Below are positions 26,296 through 34,441 of a DNA stretch of 64,000 nt, one piece after another. The translations under genes were made by a program, and so were the position numbers. The notes beneath the pieces were generated by a model. The model was not told the origin of the DNA. It ran no database searches and saw only the letters and a list, made by a program, of their open reading frames with translations. The DNA is taken from positions 30,994 through 94,993 of the forward strand of contig DASSLY010000033.1 in NCBI GenBank assembly GCA_035689185.1. Direction: 5' to 3'. Numbering within the stretch: position 1 is the first letter of the stretch; the number at the start of each line of letters is the position of its first letter. This stretch comes from DASSLY01 sp035689185 (GTDB lineage Bacteria > Actinomycetota > Actinomycetes > Actinomycetales > Dermatophilaceae).

Positions 26296-26441
26296 CGGCT
26301 GCGCTGCGCGACGGGCCTGACTCGACGCCGACGAGCTCGAGCTAGGCCATCACCCGCCGGACCGATCTCCTGTCGCCGCACCCCGGCCCCGGGCCCCCTT
26401 CGGAGCGTCCCGCGCGATTAGGGCGGCCCGACCCCGGCTGG

Positions 26442-26447
26442 TAGGCT
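26442..26447 (+). promoter_or_regulatory. Putative -10 of rpsO
   Basis: TAGGCT in GGTAGGCTGG, followed by a leader of about 85 nt rich in short stems before the ribosome-binding site at 26525. No clear -35 is visible. Confidence 0.35.
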
Positions 26448-26536
26448 GGCCAACTGCCGTGGAACGGCCGCGGAGCCACAGAGCCCGGGTGGACAAGCCC
26501 CGGTGCGCCGCGCAGCGAGATGCCAAGGAGAAGCCA

Positions 26537-26806
26537 GTGCCGCTGGATGCTGCTGTCAAGGCCAGGATCATGACCGAGTACGCCACCAACGCTGGCGACA
26601 CCGGTTCCCCCGAGGTGCAGGTCGCGCTGCTCACGCAGCGGATCAAGGACCTCACCGAGCACGCGCGGGAGCACAAGCACGACCACCACAGCCGGCGTGG
26701 CCTGCTGCTGCTGGTCGGCAAGCGGCGGCGCCTCCTGCGCTACCTCGAGACGACCGACATCGAGCGCTACCGCGCGCTGATCAAGCGGCTCGGCCTGCGC
26801 CGATAG
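26537..26806 (+). CDS. rpsO: 30S ribosomal protein S15
   Basis: An 89-residue S15, which binds 16S rRNA helices 20-22 early in 30S assembly. GDTGSPEVQVALLTQRIKDL and the HSRRGLLLLVGKRRRLLRYL block are diagnostic. GTG 26537 follows AAGGAG. In E. coli S15 represses its own translation through its leader; the 85-nt leader here could allow that, but I did not identify a matching fold. pnp follows, the classical rpsO-pnp pair. Confidence 0.97.
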   Translation: MPLDAAVKARIMTEYATNAGDTGSPEVQVALLTQRIKDLTEHAREHKHDHHSRRGLLLLVGKRRRLLRYLETTDIERYRALIKRLGLRR

Positions 26807-26821
26807 CGCCCTCGGAACGGG

Positions 26822-26854
26822 AAGGCGGCCCGACTCACGCGAGCGGGTCGCCTT
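26822..26854 (+). terminator. Terminator-like hairpin after rpsO
   Basis: An 11-bp stem with one G-U pair (AAGGCGGCCCG / CGGGTCGCCTT), 11-nt loop, 15 nt past the rpsO stop, followed by TTTGCGCGTTTG. Probably a partial terminator within the rpsO-pnp unit. Confidence 0.55.
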
Positions 26855-26872
26855 TGCGCGTTTGACCTGCCG

Positions 26873-26915
26873 GTATGCCGCGCACGCGGCGCAGCGCGCC
26901 GAGCACGCGGCATAC
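26873..26915 (+). promoter_or_regulatory. Two-tier stem-loop in the pnp leader
   Basis: An outer 10-bp stem (GTATGCCGCG 26873-26882 / CGCGGCATAC 26906-26915) encloses a 5-bp stem (GGCGC / GCGCC) with an AGC loop. It ends 88 nt before the pnp start, where a processing hairpin would lie if pnp is self-regulated as in E. coli (inference). Confidence 0.45.
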
Positions 26916-27003
26916 GGGCAGCTGATGGAAAGCCCGCGCACAACGACGATGCGCGAGGTGTGGACGAGTGAAGAGCGCTCGTAGGACAAGAAACGGAGGG
27001 CCC

Positions 27004-29256
27004 ATGGAGGGTCCAGAGATCACCTTCGCCGAAGCCGTCATCGACAACGGCAGCTTCGGCACCCGCACCATCCGGTTCGAGACGGGGCGGCTGGCCAGGC
27101 AGGCGGGCGGCGCGGTCGCCGCATACCTGGACGACGACAGCATGCTGCTGTCCACCACGACGGCGGGCAAGTCCCCGCGCGAGGGGTTCGACTTCTTCCC
27201 GCTGACCGTCGACGTCGAGGAGCGGATGTATGCCGCCGGGAAGATCCCGGGCTCGTTCTTCCGTCGCGAGGGCCGTCCGTCCACCGACGCGATCCTGACC
27301 TGCCGGCTGATCGACCGGCCGCTGCGGCCCAGCTTCACCAAGGGGCTGCGCAACGAGATCCAGGTCGTCATCACCGTGCTCGCGCTGAACCCGGACCACC
27401 AGTACGACGTGCTGGCGATCAACGCCGCGTCGGCGTCCACCCAGATCGCCGGGCTGCCGTTCAGCGGCCCGGTCGGCGGGGTGCGCGTCTCCCTCATCGA
27501 GGGCCAGTGGGTGGCGTTCCCGAACTTCAGCGACAGCGAGCGCTCGGTCTTCGACATGGTCGTGGCCGGTCGCATCGTGCAGACCAAGGACGGCGGTGAG
27601 GACGTCGCGATCATGATGGTCGAGGCCGAGGCGACCGAGTCCACCTGGGACCTGGTCAAGGGGCAGGGCAAGCAGGCGCCTACCGAGGAGGTTGTCGCCG
27701 GCGGGCTCGAGGCCGCCAAGGTCTTCATCGCCCAGCTCTGCAAGACCCAGGCGGAGCTGGCGGCCAAGACCGCCAAGCCCGTCGCCGAGTTCCCGCTGTT
27801 CCTGGACTACCAGGACGACGTGTATGCCGCGGTCGAGGCCGCGGCGAGCGAGGACCTGGCGCAAGCGCTGACGATCGGCGGCAAGCAGGAGCGCGAGGAC
27901 CGCATCGACGAGCTCAAGGACGCGGTCAAGGGCAAGCTCGCCGGCGACTTCGAGGGCCGGGAGAAGGAGATCTCCGCCGCCTACCGGTCGGTCCAGAAGC
28001 AGCTGATCCGTCACCGGATCCTGCGCGACAAGGTGCGGATCGACGGGCGCGGGCTGGCCGACATCCGCGCGCTGTCGGCCGAGGTCGAGGTGCTGCCCCG
28101 CGTGCACGGGTCGGCGATCTTCGAGCGCGGGGAGACCCAGATCATGGGCATCACCACGTTGAACATGCTCCGGATGGAGCAGCAGCTGGACACCCTGTCG
28201 CCGGTGACCCGCAAGCGGTACATGCACAACTACAACTTCCCGCCGTTCTCCACCGGCGAGACCGGTCGGGTCGGCTCGCCGAAGCGGCGCGAGATCGGGC
28301 ACGGAGCCCTGGCCGAGCGGGCGCTCATGCCGGTGCTGCCGGGACGGGAGGAGTTCCCCTACGCGATCCGGCAGGTCTCGGAGGCACTCGGCTCGAACGG
28401 GTCCACGTCGATGGGCTCGGTCTGCGCGTCGACCTTGTCGCTGCTCAACGCTGGCGTGCCGCTGCGCGCTCCGGTCGCCGGCATCGCGATGGGCCTGGTG
28501 TCCGACGAGGTGGACGGGCAGACCGCGTACGCGGCGCTCACCGACATCCTCGGCGCGGAGGACGCGTTCGGGGACATGGACTTCAAGGTCGCCGGCACGC
28601 GGGAGTTCGTCACCGCGATCCAGCTGGACACCAAGCTGGACGGCATCCCGGCCTCGGTGCTGGCCGGCGCGCTGACCCAGGCCCGGGACGCCCGGCTGCA
28701 CATCCTGGATGTCATGGCCGAGGCCATCGACACCCCGGACGAGATGAGCGAGTACGCCCCCCGGGTCATCTCGATCACCGTCCCGGTGGACAAGATCGGC
28801 GAGGTCATCGGCCCGAAGGGCAAGATGATCAACCAGATCCAGGACGACACCGGGGCGCAGATCTCGATCGAGGACGACGGCACGATCTACATCGGCGCCA
28901 CCGACGGCACCTCGGCCGAGGCCGCCCGGGCCGCGATCAACGCGATCGCCAACCCGCAGATGCCGGAAGTGGGCGAGCGGTTCCTGGGCACGGTGGTCAA
29001 GACGACCACGTTCGGCGCGTTCGTCTCGTTGCTGCCCGGCAAGGACGGCCTGCTGCACATCTCCGAGGTGCGCAAGCTGGTCGGCGGCAAGCGGATCGAC
29101 AACGTCGAGGACGTGCTGAAGATCGGCCAGAAGGTCCAGGTCGAGCTCAAGGAGATCGACCCCCGCGGCAAGCTGTCGCTGGCCGCGGTGGTCGCGGAGG
29201 GCGCGGACACCCCCGCCGAGACCGACGCCCCGCCGGCGGAGGCCACCTCCTCCTGA
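27004..29256 (+). CDS. pnp: Polyribonucleotide nucleotidyltransferase (PNPase)
   Basis: A 750-residue 3'-5' phosphorolytic exonuclease of RNA turnover. Two RNase PH-like domains are separated by an all-alpha linker; the second carries GRGLADIRAL and the catalytic-region GSNGSTSMGSVCAS. A KH domain (VPVDKIGEVIGPKGKMI, about residue 595) and an S1 domain (GERFLGTVVKTTTFGAFVSL) follow. The tail is acidic and Ala-rich. ATG 27004 follows GGAGGG; a GTG-type upstream extension at 26968 has no ribosome-binding site. Follows rpsO. Confidence 0.97.
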   Translation: MEGPEITFAEAVIDNGSFGTRTIRFETGRLARQAGGAVAAYLDDDSMLLSTTTAGKSPREGFDFFPLTVDVEERMYAAGKIPGSFFRREGRPSTDAILTCRLIDRPLRPSFTKGLRNEIQVVITVLALNPDHQYDVLAINAASASTQIAGLPFSGPVGGVRVSLIEGQWVAFPNFSDSERSVFDMVVAGRIVQTKDGGEDVAIMMVEAEATESTWDLVKGQGKQAPTEEVVAGGLEAAKVFIAQLCKTQAELAAKTAKPVAEFPLFLDYQDDVYAAVEAAASEDLAQALTIGGKQEREDRIDELKDAVKGKLAGDFEGREKEISAAYRSVQKQLIRHRILRDKVRIDGRGLADIRALSAEVEVLPRVHGSAIFERGETQIMGITTLNMLRMEQQLDTLSPVTRKRYMHNYNFPPFSTGETGRVGSPKRREIGHGALAERALMPVLPGREEFPYAIRQVSEALGSNGSTSMGSVCASTLSLLNAGVPLRAPVAGIAMGLVSDEVDGQTAYAALTDILGAEDAFGDMDFKVAGTREFVTAIQLDTKLDGIPASVLAGALTQARDARLHILDVMAEAIDTPDEMSEYAPRVISITVPVDKIGEVIGPKGKMINQIQDDTGAQISIEDDGTIYIGATDGTSAEAARAAINAIANPQMPEVGERFLGTVVKTTTFGAFVSLLPGKDGLLHISEVRKLVGGKRIDNVEDVLKIGQKVQVELKEIDPRGKLSLAAVVAEGADTPAETDAPPAEATSS

Positions 29257-29280
29257 CCGCACGCCCCCCGCCACCCCATC

Positions 29281-29351
29281 GACCGGACGCCTCGGGGCGC
29301 CCGTTTCTCGCCGGAACCGGTGTGGGAACGGGCGCTTCCGGGCGTCCGGAC
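29281..29351. repeat. Dispersed hairpin, copy 2, after pnp
   Basis: Left arm from 29281 and right arm ending about 29351 pair at roughly 20 of 27 positions. The left arm (GACCGGACGCCTCGGGGCGC then CCGTT) is nearly the arm of the palindrome at 1744-1820. It begins 24 nt after the pnp stop and could serve as its terminator. Confidence 0.7.
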
Positions 29352-29359
29352 GGCGTCCC

Positions 29360-29365
29360 TAGGAT
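29360..29365 (+). promoter_or_regulatory. -10 of a leaderless dapB transcript
   Basis: TAGGAT, 7 nt before GTG 29373; just downstream of the hairpin. Confidence 0.45.
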
Positions 29366-29372
29366 GACGCCC

Positions 29373-30119
29373 GTGAGCGAAACCAGGGTCGCGGTCATCG
29401 GGGCCGCTGGCCGGATGGGCTCCACGGTCTGCCGGGCGGTCACCGCCGCGCCCGACCTGGCCCTGGTCGGGCGGTACGACGCGGGCGACGACCTGGCCGA
29501 CTTGGGCGGTGCGCAGGTGGTGGTGGAGTTCTCCCTGCCGTCGGCGTCGCCGGCCAACGTGGCGCACTGCGTCGACCGGGACGTGCATGTCGTCGTCGGG
29601 ACCACCGGCTGGACGGACGAGGCGCTGTCGGCCCTGTCCGAGCGGCTGTCGTCGCACCCGGGCGTGGGCGTCCTCGTCGCACCGAACTTCGCCATCGGCG
29701 CGATCCTGATGATGTCGTTCGCCCGCCAGGCCGCCCAGTTCTACGAGTCGGTGGAGGTGGTCGAGATGCACCACCCGGACAAGGTGGACGCCCCCTCCGG
29801 GACGGCTGCCCGGACCGCCCGGCTGGTGGCCCATGCCCGCCAGGAGGCGGCACTGGGCGCCATCCCGGACGCGACCACCAGCGACCCGGACGGAGCCCGC
29901 GGAGCTCGGGTCGACGGCATACCCGTGCATGCGTTGCGGCTGCGCGGGCTGGTGGCCCACCAGGAGGTCCTGTTCGGCGCACCCGGCGAGCTGCTGACGA
30001 TCCGGCACGACTCCTTCGACCGCACGTCGTTCATGCCCGGGGTGCTGGAGGGGGTGCGGCGGGTGGCCGAGCACCCGGGGCTGACCGTGGGCCTAGAGCA
30101 CTACCTGGGGATCGGCTGA
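29373..30119 (+). CDS. dapB: 4-hydroxy-tetrahydrodipicolinate reductase
   Basis: A 248-residue NAD(P)H enzyme of the lysine/diaminopimelate pathway. The cofactor loop VIGAAGRMG is near residues 8-16, GTTGWT lies mid-protein, and the substrate-binding signature EMHHPDKVDAPSGTA holds the catalytic His-His and Lys. The ending GLEHYLG is typical. GTG 29373 is favoured by the -10 hexamer 7 nt upstream; ATG 29364 is a possible earlier start. dapA, which makes its substrate, is at 43471. Confidence 0.95.
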   Translation: MSETRVAVIGAAGRMGSTVCRAVTAAPDLALVGRYDAGDDLADLGGAQVVVEFSLPSASPANVAHCVDRDVHVVVGTTGWTDEALSALSERLSSHPGVGVLVAPNFAIGAILMMSFARQAAQFYESVEVVEMHHPDKVDAPSGTAARTARLVAHARQEAALGAIPDATTSDPDGARGARVDGIPVHALRLRGLVAHQEVLFGAPGELLTIRHDSFDRTSFMPGVLEGVRRVAEHPGLTVGLEHYLGIG

Positions 30120-30125
30120 GCAGCG

Positions 30126-30488
30126 TTGCGGGACAAGGCTCGTGAGCGCGTGACCGCGCTGGCCCTTTTCGTGGTGCTGGCGTTCTACTGCGCCACCATC
30201 GGCTGGCGGGGGGTGCTGCTCATCCTCGACGGCCGGCTCGCGCCGGTGCTGCTCGGCGTAGGGGTGGTCCTGGTCCCGGTGGTGGTCGTCGCGGCGGCGT
30301 GGCGGCTCGTCGCGTTCGCCCGGGACGGGCAGGCCATGCTTGCCGAGCAGTCAATGGACCCAGCGCCACAGCTACAGGGGTGGCGAGCCCTGCTGGCCGA
30401 GGCAGAGGCGCACCGGCTGGCCGGGGAGAAAGCGGCCGAGCAGGCGGCCTACCGTCGCGCGGTCCGGGCCTGGCGCGCCGCACAGTGA
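30126..30488 (+). CDS. Small membrane protein downstream of dapB
   Basis: A 120-residue protein with two hydrophobic helices (TALALFVVLAFYCATIGWRG and LAPVLLGVGVVLVPVVVVAAAW region) and a charged, Ala-rich cytoplasmic tail likely to be helical (LLAEAEAHRLAGEKAAEQAAYR). It follows dapB by 6 nt and starts with TTG, so translation is probably coupled. I recognise no function. Confidence 0.65.
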   Translation: MRDKARERVTALALFVVLAFYCATIGWRGVLLILDGRLAPVLLGVGVVLVPVVVVAAAWRLVAFARDGQAMLAEQSMDPAPQLQGWRALLAEAEAHRLAGEKAAEQAAYRRAVRAWRAAQ

Positions 30489-30504
30489 CAGCCCGGCGCG
30501 GGCA

Positions 30505-30680
30505 CGGTTAGCGGGCAGTTCAGCGGGCACGGTCAGCGGGCACGGTCAGTGGGCAGGTCAGTGGGCACGGTCAGCGGGCGGGTTATTGGGCATGGTCAGC
30601 GGGCAGGTCAGCGGCAGGTCGGGGGCAGGTCAGCGGGCGGGTTATTGGGCACGGTCAGCGGGCGGGTCAGGGCAGGGGCC
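30505..30680 (+). repeat. Degenerate tandem repeats, 12-15 bp units
   Basis: Roughly a dozen variants of CAGCGGGCACGGT / CAGCGGGCAGGT fill the convergent spacer, including two copies of CAGCGGGCGGGTTATTGGGCA. The array runs into the end of the acyltransferase gene, whose stop (30642-30644) lies in it. Confidence 0.85.
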
Positions 30681-31874
30681 GAGCCGATGGTCGGCGTCAC
30701 CGGGCCTGGTCGGGCCGACCATCACGGCCGCAGTCGCCCGGCTGGCGGTGGTGACGAGCGCTTCCAGCGGGCCCTTGACCCGAGCCCCCGCGAACACCGC
30801 GCCGAGGACCAGGACCAGCACCAGGTGGAACTGGGTGGCATAGGCCACCGTCCTGGGCACCGCGTTCGCGGCGACCCACACATGGGTCGTGTACAGCGTC
30901 AGGGTCATCGCGCCGGCTCCGCCGATCACCGCCCACTGCCGGGTCCAGCGTCGGGCCACCAGCAGGCACAGTCCGAGCACCACCATCGCGCTGCCCGCCG
31001 TGTGAAACAGGTCGAACGTCGTGGCCGAGTGCGGTGCCGCCACCAGGAGCCACCACCAGGAGCCGGTCGGCGTCGTCCCGTGCAGGCCATCGATAAGCCG
31101 CTGCTCCAGCGCCGCCCACGCTTCGGCGGGCAACCGTCCCTCGGTGCGGACCAACGCTTCCTGCACGACCGTGGACCGGGTGACCAGGTAGCCGACCGCC
31201 CAGCCGGCAACCGCCAGGACCGCGCCGGCGAGCACCAGCCGGGTCGCGACCCGGGTGCGAGCGAGCCGGAGCCGGCCCAGCGACATACCGAGCAGCAGGT
31301 AGGCCAGCCAGGGCACGGTCGGGTAGGTCCCGGTGAGCAGCACGTCCCACACCAGGGCGCCGGGCTCGCCCAGGGAGGCGAAGGTCGGCTGCCCGACCAG
31401 GTCCGGCAGGTGCGGGCGGACCAGCTGGCCAAGGATCGGCACCACGACGGCCAGCCCCGCGGCCACCAGGGCCAGGGTGCGGGCCCGCAGCGCGAGGAAC
31501 GGCAGCGCCAGCACGAACAGCACGCCGTAGTAGACCAAGATCACCGCCACGCCCGAGGGCATGCCGCCCAGCCAGAGCCCCAGGGTCGCGATGAGCAGCG
31601 CGCGGACCCCGAGGGAGGCCCGGGCCCGGGCCATCGGTATGTCGCGCAGCGGCTCGCGCCCGCCGGTCACCAGGGACAGACTCACTCCCGCCAGCACTGC
31701 GAACGTCGCCGCCGACCGGCCACCAGCCAGCTGCTGCAGCCCGGTGACCTGGCCGTCTTGGGTGCGCGGGTCCGCCAGGTGCGTGCAGATCATCCCTACC
31801 AACGCCACGCAGCGGGCCAGGTCGACCCCGACCAGGCGCCTGCGGGCGGTGGAGGGGCTGCTCGGGGCGTGCAC
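30642..31874 (-). CDS. Membrane acyltransferase (HGSNAT/DUF418-like)
   Basis: A 410-residue polytopic membrane protein with about ten helices. The N-terminus RRLVGVDLARCVALVGMICTH resembles the GVDxARxxAxxGM start of heparan-glucosaminide acetyltransferase-like proteins and DUF418 membrane proteins. LLLGMSLGRLRL and GAGAMTLTLYTTHVWV are in keeping with that group, which probably moves acyl groups to cell-envelope glycans. The substrate is unknown. GTG 31874 has GAGGAT 6 nt upstream (leaderless pattern). The last dozen codons (GPCPDPPADRAQ) are encoded by the tandem repeat, suggesting the array has grown into the gene end. Confidence 0.75.
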   Translation of the reverse strand: MHAPSSPSTARRRLVGVDLARCVALVGMICTHLADPRTQDGQVTGLQQLAGGRSAATFAVLAGVSLSLVTGGREPLRDIPMARARASLGVRALLIATLGLWLGGMPSGVAVILVYYGVLFVLALPFLALRARTLALVAAGLAVVVPILGQLVRPHLPDLVGQPTFASLGEPGALVWDVLLTGTYPTVPWLAYLLLGMSLGRLRLARTRVATRLVLAGAVLAVAGWAVGYLVTRSTVVQEALVRTEGRLPAEAWAALEQRLIDGLHGTTPTGSWWWLLVAAPHSATTFDLFHTAGSAMVVLGLCLLVARRWTRQWAVIGGAGAMTLTLYTTHVWVAANAVPRTVAYATQFHLVLVLVLGAVFAGARVKGPLEALVTTASRATAAVMVGPTRPGDADHRLGPCPDPPADRAQ

Positions 31875-31946
31875 GCCGTCATCCTCACATCCGCACGCTC
31901 GGCGAAGGCGGCGAAGGCGGCGTTGACCGCGTCCGAGTGTTGCCAT

Positions 31947-32022
31947 GCGCCGGCGCTGCTGGTGAGGTCACCGCGTCCGAGGGTTGCCGGCATCCTGCGC
32001 CGGCGCTGCTGGTGAGGTCACC
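31947..32022. repeat. 50-bp direct duplication upstream of the acyltransferase
   Basis: GCGCCGGCGCTGCTGGTGAG followed by GTCACC occurs at 31947-31972 and again at 31997-32022, period 50 bp. Each copy contains the small dyad GGTGA-GG-TCACC (31961-31972, 32011-32022), which could be a duplicated operator. Confidence 0.7.
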
Positions 32023-32033
32023 ACGTCGGAGCC

Positions 32034-32061
32034 CCATCGACCGGAGATTCCCGGTCGATGG
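32034..32061. repeat. Perfect 11-bp inverted repeat
   Basis: CCATCGACCGG and CCGGTCGATGG with a 6-nt loop, between azlD and the acyltransferase, whose starts and ends make it either an operator or the azlCD terminator. Part of it (CCCCATCGACCGGA) recurs at 29275. Confidence 0.6.
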
Positions 32062-32149
32062 CGGCCGGAACCGGTCGACGCCGACGACCGTAGCCGGGCG
32101 CGCGTGGCCGGGCGGGGGGGAAGGAGGTGGAGCGCGGGCCGTGCGGGGG

Positions 32150-32464
32150 TCAGGCCGCCCACCCGGCTGCGCGCAGCGAGGCAGCCACTCCGGCGCCCAG
32201 CACGACGACCACGATGAACGGGGCGCGTAGCAGCAGCGCCGTCACGGCGACGGCGACCGCCGCGGCGCGGGCGTCCAGGACGGGAGCGCCGCCGATGCCG
32301 GTGAACGCCTGCACCGCCACCAGCGCGGCCAGCAGCGCCACCGGGAGCAGGGCCACCATCCGGGACAGGCGGGGACCGTCGAGCAGGTGGTGCGGCACGA
32401 CATACCCGAGGTACTTCGTGGCAAACGCGAGCGCGCTGGCGACCAGCACGGTGGCCCAGAGCAT
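32150..32464 (-). CDS. azlD: AzlD-family branched-chain amino acid exporter small subunit
   Basis: A 104-residue membrane protein with three or four helices (MLWATVLVASALAFATKYLG, MVALLPVALLAALVAVQAF, VAVAVTALLLRAPFIVVVV). AzlD is the small partner of AzlC, together exporting branched-chain or similar amino acids. Its ATG overlaps the azlC stop in TGATG, so translation is coupled. Confidence 0.85.
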   Translation of the reverse strand: MLWATVLVASALAFATKYLGYVVPHHLLDGPRLSRMVALLPVALLAALVAVQAFTGIGGAPVLDARAAAVAVAVTALLLRAPFIVVVVLGAGVAASLRAAGWAA

Positions 32465-33144
32465 CACGCGGCCACCCGGGACCGGGCGCCGACGGCGACC
32501 GCGGCGAAGGCGGCGACCAGCACCGGCACCCCCGCGGGCGTGAACGGGGCGAGGGCCAGCGCCACGACCACCGCAGCGACGGCGACGGCTCGCGCCTCCC
32601 CCGACCGCAGCCGCGGCCACAGCAGGGCACAGAAGGCCGCCGCCGCAGCCGCGTCCAGGCCGTAGCGCTTCGGGTCGCCGAGGGCGTCACCGACGACGGC
32701 GCCGCCCAGCGTGCTGAGGTTCCACAACACGAAAACGCTGGCACCTGTGGCCCAGAAGCCCAACCGGCTCGCGGGCGGTTCCGGCTGCGCCACTGCGACC
32801 GCCGTCGACTCGTCGATGGTCAGCTGCGCTGCCGCCGCCCGCCGCAGCCCACGCACGTGCAGGATGCGGGCCACCTGCAGGCTGTACAGGCCGTTGCGGA
32901 CACCGAGCAGTGTCGAGGTGGCCACCGCGGCCGCTCCGGAACCGCCGGCGGCGAGGATCCCGACGACCGCGAACTGCGACCCACCCGAGAACAGCAGCGC
33001 CGACAGCGCCACGGTCTGCCAGACCGAGAGCCCGGCCGCGACCGACAGTGCGCCGAAGCTCGCTCCGTACGCGCCGGTCGCCAGCCCGACCGACAGGGAC
33101 TGGCGGAGCACCTCGCGACGACGGGTCGCCGGCAGCGCGGACAC
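32464..33144 (-). CDS. azlC: AzlC-family branched-chain amino acid exporter large subunit
   Basis: A 226-residue membrane protein of the AzlC/YgaZ family with about five to seven helices. SVGLATGAYGASFGALSVAAG and the SGGSQFAVVGIL segment are characteristic, as is LTIDESTAVAV. GTG 33144 has AAGGAT 6 nt upstream, suggesting a leaderless transcript. It is divergent from paaA with only 41 bp between starts. Confidence 0.88.
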   Translation of the reverse strand: MSALPATRRREVLRQSLSVGLATGAYGASFGALSVAAGLSVWQTVALSALLFSGGSQFAVVGILAAGGSGAAAVATSTLLGVRNGLYSLQVARILHVRGLRRAAAAQLTIDESTAVAVAQPEPPASRLGFWATGASVFVLWNLSTLGGAVVGDALGDPKRYGLDAAAAAAFCALLWPRLRSGEARAVAVAAVVVALALAPFTPAGVPVLVAAFAAVAVGARSRVAA

Positions 33145-33173
33145 TGCGCCATCCTTGCACCCGGCGCAGGAGG

Positions 33174-33179
33174 CATACT
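33174..33179 (+). promoter_or_regulatory. Possible -10 of paaA within a 41-bp divergent spacer
   Basis: CATACT ends 6 nt before ATG 33186. An AGGAGG at 33169-33174 could instead act as a ribosome-binding site, 11 nt from the ATG, with a promoter inside azlC. Confidence 0.35.
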
Positions 33180-33185
33180 CAAACG

Positions 33186-34157
33186 ATGGCTGGCGATGAC
33201 GTCCTCGGCGTGCCGCTGAACGCGGCGGAGGCGGGAACCTTCGACGACCTGATCGAGGCGGACCAACGGGTCGAGCCGCGCGACGACATGCCCGACGCCT
33301 ACCGCGCCACCCTGGTCCGCCAGATCGCCCAGCACGCGCACTCCGAGATCATCGGCATGCAGCCGGAGGGCAACTGGATCACCCGGGCGCCGTCGCTGCG
33401 GCGTAAGGCCATCCTGATGGCCAAGGTCCAGGACGAGGCCGGGCACGGGCTGTACCTCTACGGCGCGGCGGAGACGCTGGGCGTGGATCGGGCCGAGCTG
33501 CTGGACCTGCTGCACACCGGTCGGCAGCGATACTCCTCGATCTTCAACTACCCCACGCTGACCTGGGCCGACTGCGGCGCGATCGGCTGGCTGGTCGACG
33601 GCGCCGCGATCATGAACCAGGTGCCGCTGTGCCGCTGCTCCTACGGCCCGTACGCCCGGGCGATGGTCCGGGTCTGCAAGGAGGAGTCGTTCCACCAGCG
33701 GCAGGGCTTCGAGATCCTCCGGACCCTCATGCGGGGGACTGCGGCGCAGCGGGCGATGGCCCAGGACGCGGTGGAGCGCTGGTGGTGGCCGTCGCTGATG
33801 ATGTTCGGCCCGCCGGACACCGGCGCCGCAGCGCACGGCGGCCACACTGAGCAGTCGATGGCGTGGGGCATCAAGCGGTTCACCAACGACGAGCTGCGGC
33901 AGAAGTTCGTGGACATGACGGTGCCCCAGGCGCAGCGCCTGGGGGTGCGGCTGCCGGACCCGCAGCTGCGCTTCGAGGCCGGTCACTGGCGCTTCGGGGA
34001 GATCGACTGGGAGGAGTTCCGCAGGGTGCTGCGCGGCGACGGGCCGTGCAACGCCGAGCGGGTCGCCTGGCGCGTCCGCGCGCACGAGGAGGGAGCGTGG
34101 GTGCGCGAGGCGGCCACCGCCTACGCGGCCAAGCACGCCGCCGCGCCGGCGGCATGA
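33186..34157 (+). CDS. paaA: Phenylacetyl-CoA epoxidase catalytic subunit PaaA
   Basis: A 323-residue diiron subunit of the ring-1,2-epoxidase that activates phenylacetyl-CoA with O2. Iron-binding motifs appear as KVQDEAGHGLYLYG (ExxH) and EESFHQRQGFEI (ExxxH-type second site). FNYPTLTWAD and the GGHTEQSMAWGIKR block are family signatures. First gene of a tight five-gene operon; its stop overlaps paaB by ATGA. Confidence 0.95.
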   Translation: MAGDDVLGVPLNAAEAGTFDDLIEADQRVEPRDDMPDAYRATLVRQIAQHAHSEIIGMQPEGNWITRAPSLRRKAILMAKVQDEAGHGLYLYGAAETLGVDRAELLDLLHTGRQRYSSIFNYPTLTWADCGAIGWLVDGAAIMNQVPLCRCSYGPYARAMVRVCKEESFHQRQGFEILRTLMRGTAAQRAMAQDAVERWWWPSLMMFGPPDTGAAAHGGHTEQSMAWGIKRFTNDELRQKFVDMTVPQAQRLGVRLPDPQLRFEAGHWRFGEIDWEEFRRVLRGDGPCNAERVAWRVRAHEEGAWVREAATAYAAKHAAAPAA

Positions 34158-34441
34158 GCGAGCGCAGCTGGCCGCTGTGGGAGGTGTTCGTCCGCCCGAA
34201 GCGGGGCCTGTCCCACGTGCACGCCGGGTCGCTGCACGCCCCGGATGCGGCGATGGCACTGCGCAACGCCCGCGACGTCTACACCCGCCGCCAGGAAGGG
34301 GTGTCCATCTGGGTCGTCCGCTCCGCCGACATCACGGCAAGCAGCCCGGACGAGCGGGATGCGTTCTTCGACCCCGCCGCCGACAAGGTCTATCGCCACC
34401 CGACCTTTTACCAGGTGCCGGAGGACGTGGAGTACCTGTGA
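34154..34441 (+). CDS. paaB: Phenylacetyl-CoA epoxidase subunit PaaB
   Basis: A 95-residue small subunit (WPLWEVFVRPKRGLSHVHAG, ALRNARDVYTRR, VWVVRS-like strand). PaaB bridges heterodimers of PaaA-PaaC in the epoxidase. Overlaps paaA by 4 bp and paaC by 4 bp, so translational coupling is expected. Confidence 0.95.
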   Translation: MSERSWPLWEVFVRPKRGLSHVHAGSLHAPDAAMALRNARDVYTRRQEGVSIWVVRSADITASSPDERDAFFDPAADKVYRHPTFYQVPEDVEYL

